Of a stretch of DNA of 49,849 nucleotides, positions 44,539-49,849 are shown in pieces. A model generated the notes under the pieces. It saw only the letters and a list, made by a program, of their open reading frames with translations. It searched no databases and was not told where the DNA came from. The first letter of the stretch is position 1; every line of letters starts with the position of its first letter. Where the stretch lies: positions 1-49,849 of the forward strand of contig JARGOF010000037.1 in assembly GCA_029212415.1 (NCBI GenBank), written 5' to 3'. The translations under genes were made by a program, and so were the position numbers. The DNA is from Rhizobiaceae bacterium. GTDB taxonomy: Bacteria; Pseudomonadota; Alphaproteobacteria; Rhizobiales; Rhizobiaceae.

Positions 44539-45725
44539 CCACCACCACGCAATCAACAACCGATATGGGGTCTCAGGAAAATCTGCTTTCCTATTTTCAT
44601 CTGCCCGAAGCTATAGCCCTGCGCGACCGGGTCCGTGCCTGGGTGCGCGACAATGCAACCAATCAGGGCATGGCGTGGGAAGAACTGGGCACAACCCCAA
44701 AGGAGGTTTTTCAAAGCTTGGGAAGGGCCGGTCTGTTGGGGATGCGGCATGATCCGCATTGGGGCGGGACAAACCAGGGGCCGGTTGCATCGGTCATTCT
44801 GGCCGAAGAGCTTTGCCGATCGACATATTCGGGTATGGCAGAAGCGGTCATGATCCACGCGGATATGTCATCAACCCATCTGGCGCATGGCGGTTCTGAC
44901 GACATGCGTGCGCGGCATCTTCCAGCGATGATCCGAGGCGCTGAAATCTGTGGCATTGCTGTTACGGAGCCGGAGGCCGGGTCCGACTTAATCAATCTTG
45001 CAACACGCGCCGAAAAACGAGCGGGGGGCTATGTGCTTGACGGCACAAAGACTTATGTGACGAATGCGCTGCACGGCGATCTGATGGTGGTGGCGGCGCG
45101 CACCGATCCCGCGGCCAAACCAAGTCGTGGCATTTCACTTTTTGCCGTTTCGACGGACACCGAGGGCCTGTCGATCCGGTCTATGGCAAAAAAGCACGGG
45201 ATGCGTTCATCCGATATTGCGATCATGGAATTTCGCGGCGCGCATATACGCGACGAGGCGTTGCTATATCAGGAAAACTGCGGTTTCGGCGCCATCATGG
45301 CGCGGTTTGAGGATGAAAGGCTGGCTGTGGCGGCCATGAGCGTCGGGATGGCCGAGACGGCTATACAATTGTCCGTCGATCATGTGCGTGCACGGCAGGC
45401 ATTTGGCGGCACTCTTTGGGACTTGCAGGCCACGCGGCAACGCTTGGCCTGGCTAAAGACTCAAGCCAACGCCGCCCGTGCTTTGGTTCATGAAACCGCC
45501 ATCAGAATGGCGCGGGGCGAGAATTGCCAATCAGAGGTGCTAATGGCCAAGCCATTTGCCGGTGAGGCGCTTCTCGATATCGTACGTGGATGCCTCCAAC
45601 TGCATGGCGGGCAAGGGTATCTGGAAGGCGAGGCGATTGAACGCATCGGCCGCGATGCGCGCGTTATGACCATCGGCGGCGGCGCCACCGAAGTCCTGTT
45701 GGAAGAGGTCGCAAAAAGAATGTGA
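44535..45725 (+). CDS. acyl-CoA dehydrogenase (LCAD/IVD-like active site)
   Basis: A 396-residue FAD enzyme: IAVTEPEAGSDLINLATRA, YVTNALHGDLMVVAART, RQAFGGTLWDLQATRQRLA, LQLHGGQGYLEGEAIER and MTIGGGATEVLLEEVAKRM. The Glu in FEDERLAVAA is the likely base; the MCAD Glu position is Gly. ATG 44535 overlaps the upstream stop (ATGA). Next gene is a close paralogue. Confidence 0.93.
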   Translation: MTTTTQSTTDMGSQENLLSYFHLPEAIALRDRVRAWVRDNATNQGMAWEELGTTPKEVFQSLGRAGLLGMRHDPHWGGTNQGPVASVILAEELCRSTYSGMAEAVMIHADMSSTHLAHGGSDDMRARHLPAMIRGAEICGIAVTEPEAGSDLINLATRAEKRAGGYVLDGTKTYVTNALHGDLMVVAARTDPAAKPSRGISLFAVSTDTEGLSIRSMAKKHGMRSSDIAIMEFRGAHIRDEALLYQENCGFGAIMARFEDERLAVAAMSVGMAETAIQLSVDHVRARQAFGGTLWDLQATRQRLAWLKTQANAARALVHETAIRMARGENCQSEVLMAKPFAGEALLDIVRGCLQLHGGQGYLEGEAIERIGRDARVMTIGGGATEVLLEEVAKRM

Positions 45726-45785
45726 CGCGGTCCCGTCCAAATTGGTCTTTCACCTGTCAAAGCCGAATTCTCAAAGGAAAATGAA

Positions 45786-46946
45786 TTGACCCAACTCAAT
45801 TTTGCAGACCCTCTCGACCTGCCCGAAGAACTGCGCATGATGCGCGACCAGATCCGCCGTTTCGTCGAAAACGAAGTTGTCCCCAACGGTGATGCATGGG
45901 AAGAGGCCGGCAAAATCCCACGCTCGGTTTTTCGCAAGCTGGGCGAGATGGGAATGCTCGGCATGCGCCACCCGGTAGACTATGGCGGCACCGATCTGGG
46001 GCCGGTGGCTTCAGTGTTGTTTGCCGAAGAGTTGGGCCGTAGCACTTTCGGCGGTGTACCGGCATCGGTTGTGGTGCATACTGATATGTCGGCCACCCAT
46101 ATTAGCCGCCGCGGCAACGAGGCGCAAAAACAAAAATATCTTCCCGGCGCGATTGCCGGTGAAAAGATTGCCGCTATCGCCGTCACTGAACCGGGCGCCG
46201 GTTCTGATGTTGCGCGGCTCAAGACGAGGGCCGTGCGCGAGGGCGACGATTTCGTTATCAACGGGTCCAAGATCTATATCACCAACGGTATTTACGCGGA
46301 TTTCTATATCGTCGCTGCCCGGACCGATCCCGAAGCCAAAGGCAGTCGGGGAATATCGCTTTTCCTTGTCGACAAGGGCACGCCCGGCCTGGTCGTTGGA
46401 AAGAAACTTCGAAAACATGGCGACCTGTGTTCGGACACGGCTGAGCTCTTTTTTGAAGATTTGCGGGTGCCCGCTGAAAACCTGCTGGGCGATCTGCACA
46501 AGGGCTTTTACGCGATCATGGACAACTTCCAGAACGAACGCATGGTGATGGCCGGGTTTAGCATTGGCGCAAGTATGAAAGCACTTGAGATTACGCTCGA
46601 TCACGCGCGGTCACGTGAAGTATTCAACGGGACATTGTGGGATCTGCAGGCCACCCGACAAAAGCTCGCAATGTTGGCCACCAAAGTTTCGGCGGCGCGC
46701 GCGCTGAATTTTCACTGCGCCTATATGGAGGAGCGGGGCATGGACTGTATTGCCGAGATTTCCCAAACCAAAGTGTTGGCCTGCGAAGTGCATGTAGAAG
46801 TCGTGAACGCCTGCCTTCAGCTGCATGGCGGCATGGGGTATATGCACGGAACCACTATTGAGAGGATGGTTCGCGACGCGCGGCTTCAGACGATCGGCGG
46901 CGGCGCGACAGAAGTGATGCTCGAAGAAATTGCAAAGAGGATGTGA
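45786..46946 (+). CDS. acyl-CoA dehydrogenase (LCAD/IVD-like active site)
   Basis: A 386-residue FAD enzyme: IAVTEPGAGSDVARLKTRA, YITNGIYADFYIVAART, REVFNGTLWDLQATRQKLA, LQLHGGMGYMHGTTIER and QTIGGGATEVMLEEIAKRM. Probable base Glu in FQNERMVMAG. The FAD-contact FG is FN here. The start is TTG 45786 after AAAGGA; an ATG overlapping at 45781 is followed at once by a stop. With the gene at 44535 it could form a heteromeric dehydrogenase, as known for steroid acyl-CoA dehydrogenases (analogy). Confidence 0.92.
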   Translation: MTQLNFADPLDLPEELRMMRDQIRRFVENEVVPNGDAWEEAGKIPRSVFRKLGEMGMLGMRHPVDYGGTDLGPVASVLFAEELGRSTFGGVPASVVVHTDMSATHISRRGNEAQKQKYLPGAIAGEKIAAIAVTEPGAGSDVARLKTRAVREGDDFVINGSKIYITNGIYADFYIVAARTDPEAKGSRGISLFLVDKGTPGLVVGKKLRKHGDLCSDTAELFFEDLRVPAENLLGDLHKGFYAIMDNFQNERMVMAGFSIGASMKALEITLDHARSREVFNGTLWDLQATRQKLAMLATKVSAARALNFHCAYMEERGMDCIAEISQTKVLACEVHVEVVNACLQLHGGMGYMHGTTIERMVRDARLQTIGGGATEVMLEEIAKRM

Positions 46947-46950
46947 TGCC

Positions 46951-47751
46951 ATGACGATCAAGGAACGTGTCATCATCGACCGCGATAACCATGTGGCGCA
47001 TGTACGCATGGCACGCACAGATCGCGCTAACTCGCTTGACCTCCAGATGTTTCAGGCACTGATAGAGGCCGGAAAGGAGATTATTTCGGATACCTCAATT
47101 CGGGCCGTCATACTGTCGGGTGACGGTGAGGGCTTTTGCGCAGGCATCGATTTTGATGTTCTGAATGCAATGCAAGGCGGCAGTATTGGCGGAATCACGG
47201 ACCTTGCTGCGCCAACCCACGGTATCTGCAACATATTCCAGTATTCCGCTTTTGTCTGGCAAACGGTGCCAGTGCCGGTGATCGCTGCAGTTCATGGCTA
47301 TGCCCTTGGCGGTGGGCTCGAAATCGCACTTGGTGCAGACATCCGCTATGTGACGCCAGATACGAGATTTGCAGTCAAAGAGGTTGTGATGGGGCTTATT
47401 CCGGATGTGGGCGGAATCGTCTATATGCGCGATCTTGCCCGCGCTGACATTGTACGCGAATTGATGTTCACGGGCCGCGAATTTGATGGGAACGCGGCCG
47501 TTGAGTATGGTCTGGCGACCCGTACGATGGATGATCCTTTGGCCGGGGCATGGAGCACCGCCAAAGAAATTGCCTGCAAAAGCCCCGATGCCATCCGTGC
47601 CTTGAAACGCGTGGCAACACTGGGTAATGACGCGCGTTATCAACCTTTGTTTCTGGCCGAAGGAACCGAGCAACAGGCACTGGTGGGAACCGAAAATCAG
47701 ACTGAGGCGGTGCAGGCTTACTTCGAAAAGCGTCCAGCGAATTTCAAGTAA
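46951..47751 (+). CDS. enoyl-CoA hydratase/dienoyl-CoA isomerase-like crotonase
   Basis: A 266-residue crotonase that keeps the acidic residues: Glu124 in GGGLEIALGADIRY, Glu144 in FAVKEVVMGLIPD and Asp152. The KEVxxGLxxDVG pattern is that of delta3,5-delta2,4-dienoyl-CoA isomerase (ECH1), while Glu124 matches the hydratase glutamate, so hydratase or isomerase activity is possible. First oxyanion loop FCAGIDFDVL. ATG 46951 lies 4 bases after the dehydrogenase stop. Last gene of the operon and of the catabolic region. Confidence 0.9.
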   Translation: MTIKERVIIDRDNHVAHVRMARTDRANSLDLQMFQALIEAGKEIISDTSIRAVILSGDGEGFCAGIDFDVLNAMQGGSIGGITDLAAPTHGICNIFQYSAFVWQTVPVPVIAAVHGYALGGGLEIALGADIRYVTPDTRFAVKEVVMGLIPDVGGIVYMRDLARADIVRELMFTGREFDGNAAVEYGLATRTMDDPLAGAWSTAKEIACKSPDAIRALKRVATLGNDARYQPLFLAEGTEQQALVGTENQTEAVQAYFEKRPANFK

Positions 47752-47792
47752 CCCTGATACCAGAGATCGATGATTATGACCCATCTGATGAG

Positions 47793-47876
47793 CCCAACCT
47801 GCCCTTCGGTTAGCCCGCTGGTCAGCGCAATGCGAACCGGGTCTTTCCGAAATTCATCCGTCCGTGTTCGCCCCAT
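47793..47876 (-). mobile_element. IS3-family transposase OrfA 5' stub
   Basis: From ATG 47876, with AAAGGAG 9 bases upstream, the minus strand encodes MGRTRTDEFRKDPVRIALT and then SGLTEGQVG, the N-terminal helix-turn-helix start of IS3-type OrfA (usually ...SGLTRxQVADDLGVG). Homology stops after 28 codons, 42 bases from the end of the crotonase gene. The rest of the element is gone from this side. Confidence 0.75.
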
Positions 47877-47944
47877 AGTTCATCTCCTTTGCTGCAATTA
47901 TTGCTATCAAAGGAGCGGAATAAAACCGCGACAGGTCCACAAGT

Positions 47945-48033
47945 TCTCGGATCGTGCACGGGAGAAAGAACTTGCTGCACTGACCGACGAAGAAGCCCGC
48001 CGCATCGAAGACATCTATGACGAGATATTTTGA
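47945..48033 (+). pseudogene. possible 3' fragment of an unknown gene
   Basis: The plus strand encodes VHKFSDRAREKELAALTD and then EEARRIEDIYDEIF before TGA, a charged helical end with coding character, but with no start of its own (upstream lies the IS-type sequence). It may be the tail of a gene cut by the IS element. Not recognised. Confidence 0.3.
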
Positions 48034-48532
48034 GCGGCGGACTGATGAGCAATGCGTGGCGAAATGACGAGAGAGTTCAAGATGCGCAGAGTCAACCAAA
48101 GCAGTTGCGTGCCCCCGCAACCAATATTCCTGTAAAAATTTAGATATTTGCGCGGAATGGCCCTTGGTGGGCCTTCTGCCATTTGGGGTCCGTGCGCCAC
48201 CTTTGCGCCACAGGATCCGCAATAATAACGCTCCCGATCAGTGCCTAATGGACAGATTGATCTGATTTCCTAAGAAAGTAATTTTGCCTCATCATCGCTA
48301 TCAAGGAGCAAATGATGAGACGCAAGAACGAACGTTTTCCCGATGATGCAGATCGGGGGGTGAGTATAGTATTGCTTAACTGTGCTGCCATGTAGGAAAC
48401 ATGTTCGCAAAGTTGAAATACTGGCGGCGCATAGCAACCAGATATGACCGCTGTGCCGATACCTTTATATCGGCAATCTGAATCGCAGCAATTTTCATTT
48501 TATGGATCACTCAATGAGTCCTGAGCCTAAAG
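48034..48532. other. non-coding debris region
   Basis: About 500 bases with no convincing gene. It contains the tRNA-end-like sequence at 48110, a 5-bp GC hairpin (48159-48173) and a 27-codon frame at 48312 (MMRRKNERFPDDADRG...) behind AAGGAG, which resembles no family I know. Confidence 0.4.
48110..48123 (+). other. sequence equal to the 3' end of initiator tRNA; possible att core
   Basis: TGCCCCCGCAACCA matches the acceptor-stem end plus CCA of bacterial fMet tRNA (…GCCCCCGCAACCA). The T-arm upstream is absent, so this is not a tRNA gene. A tRNA 3'-end copy about 400 bases from an integrase remnant is the usual form of a genomic-island attachment site. Chance cannot be excluded for 14 bases. 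Confidence 0.4.
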
Positions 48533-49740
48533 TCACCAGATGTACTCAAACGTTCCTATCCCCCAATCTCTCAATAATTCTCTCTGCCACCATGCCGCCA
48601 TTTTGACCCTTTCGTCCCAATAGGCAGCACGGTGGTAAGCGCGCCGGACTCCGTTGCCACTGACATGAGCTAACTCCGCTTCGATCGCGTCGGCATTCTA
48701 CAAGCCACTTTCATTCCGCAACGTGGATGCTGTTGCGCGAAAACCGTGGGAAGTCGCTTCATGTTTTCCGAAACCCATCCGGCGCAAAGCCAGGTTCATT
48801 GTATTTTCGCTGATCGGCCGTTCGATCGATGTGCTGGAGGGGAATAGGAGGCGCATGTTACCAGTGTGGCGATTCTGCTCGCGCAAGATGTCAATTGCCA
48901 TGGGCGCTAGTGGTTTCTTGTGAGAACGGCGCATTTTTGCACGCTCTTCGGGTATCGTCCACGTTGCCTTATCCAGATCGAACTCCGCCCATTCAGCCTG
49001 CCTTAGTTCACCTGGGCGCGGATAGAGAAGGGCCATCAGCTTCATGGCTGCACGGGTTTCATTCGTCCCGGTGTAGGCCCAGATACTCCGGATCAGTTTG
49101 GCGAAAGCCCCCCAATCAGTCACAGCTGCTCGATGCGTGACCTTTGGAGCACTGATGGCGCCTTTCAAACCAAAGGTCGGATCATTGCTGACCCGGGCCG
49201 TCGCAATTCCATAGCGGAACACCTGACTGATCACGGCACGGAGCCGGCGCGCGGTCTCATAGTTTCCGAGCGCTTCAACACGACACAGAGGCACCAGAAT
49301 ATCTGCCGCGTTGATCTCGCCTATTGGCTTGTTTGCAGATCCTTGAGAGCCAGCCCGATCAACCAGCGCTTTTTACTCAGCGTCGCTTCCGATTTCCCCT
49401 CGCGGGTGTTCTTCTCCAGGAACTCATCGGCCAAAGCTGCGAACGTGTTGGTCTCGGCTTCTGCCTTGGCGATTTTGTCCTGCTTCTTTTTAAGAGACGG
49501 ATCGTTATTGTCTGCAGGCAGCTTTCTTGCAGCATCCCGGTGCGCACGCGCTTGGGCGAGGGAGACATCCGGCCAAGCACCAAAGGAGAGTTGCTTCTGC
49601 TTGCCACTGTAGCGATATACCATTCGCCAGAGCTTGCTGCCGCTTGGATTGACGACCAGCAACAACCCACCGCTGTCTCCGTGTTTGGTTGGCTTTTCGC
49701 CCGGTTTCAGGGCGCGTATTCGAGCATCATTTAGCGGCAT
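48533..49740 (-). pseudogene. P4-type tyrosine integrase, frameshifted and with an amber codon
   Basis: The N-terminal DUF4102-like arm-binding domain (49740-49324: MPLNDARIRALKPGEKPTKH ... GLLLVVNPSGSKLWRMVYRY, LSFGAWPDVSLAQARAHRDAA) ends at TAG 49321. One base out of frame it continues as GEINAADILVPLCRVEALGN, then the catalytic domain with Arg in YPRPGELRQAEW and HGFRATAST, to an amber codon at 48698-48700 where NESGL is normally followed by Trp. Beyond it NADAIEAELAHV and RRAYHRAAYWDERVKMAAWW still reads in frame to TGA 48533, including the catalytic Tyr. At least two lesions, so inactive. Confidence 0.93.
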
Positions 49741-49849
49741 ATGTTTGGTTTCTGACTCGCGAGTATTATGGCATGGGAGCAGAATGCCATCAATAATGCC
49801 ATCACATGTCGCTGGACGGTAAAGGACGTAAATTCGTCAAAATCCATAA
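49741..49849. promoter_or_regulatory. region upstream of the integrase remnant
   Basis: ATGCCATCA occurs twice, 12 bases apart (49784-49792 and 49796-49804), and ATGGCAT/ATGCCAT form an inverted repeat (49768-49790). These could be old integrase or promoter sites. No tRNA is visible up to the window end. Confidence 0.35.

Noticed and set aside
48110-48123. A tRNA-fMet gene
   Set aside because: Only the 3' acceptor end is present; T-arm, anticodon arm and 5' end are missing, so it is at most an att-type remnant.

Overview
The window looks like a stretch of an alphaproteobacterial chromosome, probably Rhodobacterales or a related marine/soil lineage. This is an inference from the mix of branched-chain-type ABC and TRAP transporters, many FadE/crotonase/SDR paralogues and a moderately GC-rich base composition; no rRNA or other taxonomic marker is present. 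Almost all of it (about 0.5-47.8 kb) is one dense catabolic region built from CoA-thioester enzymes: six acyl-CoA dehydrogenases, two thiolases, two acyl-CoA ligases, an alpha-methylacyl-CoA racemase-like enzyme, a Cat1-type CoA-transferase, a CitE-type lyase, three divergent crotonases, three hot-dog/MaoC proteins and five SDRs. It also holds a two-subunit Rieske dioxygenase, a ferredoxin and its reductase, a Baeyer-Villiger monooxygenase, a CrtI-like flavoprotein and two NIPSNAP proteins.

Layout. (1) 0.5-10.2 kb, minus strand: one operon livF-livG-acyl-CoA ligase-livH-livM-substrate-binding protein, then a hairpin, then ferredoxin reductase-thiolase-ferredoxin. (2) 10.5-13.0 kb: metallo-beta-lactamase-fold hydrolase and racemase-like CoA enzyme. 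(3) 13.0-18.0 kb: an acyl-CoA dehydrogenase divergent from a Rieske alpha/beta-crotonase-SDR operon. (4) 18.0-21.9 kb: TetR plus esterase, divergent from a CrtI-like oxidoreductase/FAS1-like dehydratase pair. (5) 21.9-29.7 kb: two divergent operons that together give a full beta-oxidation turn plus a CoA-transferase/hydratase/CitE set resembling itaconate-type catabolism. (6) 29.9-36.1 kb: acyl-CoA ligase, an SDR-TetR pair, and a TRAP transporter operon. (7) 36.1-41.6 kb: acyl-CoA dehydrogenase, then BVMO, a wrecked sugar-type ABC transporter, SDR and two NIPSNAP genes. (8) 41.6-47.8 kb: TetR divergent from an operon of three acyl-CoA dehydrogenases, a quinone-reductase-like flavoprotein and a crotonase.

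The right edge (47.8-49.8 kb) holds mobile-DNA debris: an IS3-type OrfA stub, a 14-bp sequence equal to the 3' end of initiator tRNA, and a P4-type integrase killed by a frameshift and an amber codon. A possible recombinase remnant lies at the left edge. The region therefore looks like an acquired, now fixed, catabolic island.

The genes suggest uptake of an organic acid, activation to a CoA ester, oxidation of a ring or ketone by Rieske and Baeyer-Villiger chemistry, and beta-oxidation to central metabolites. The substrate cannot be read from sequence. The most notable regulatory signal is an inverted repeat, TTTTCTAAT-N4-ATTAGAAAA, found in four separate intergenic regions. Its right arm is identical in all four, which points to a shared regulator not encoded here. 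TetR-type operator candidates form a second layer.
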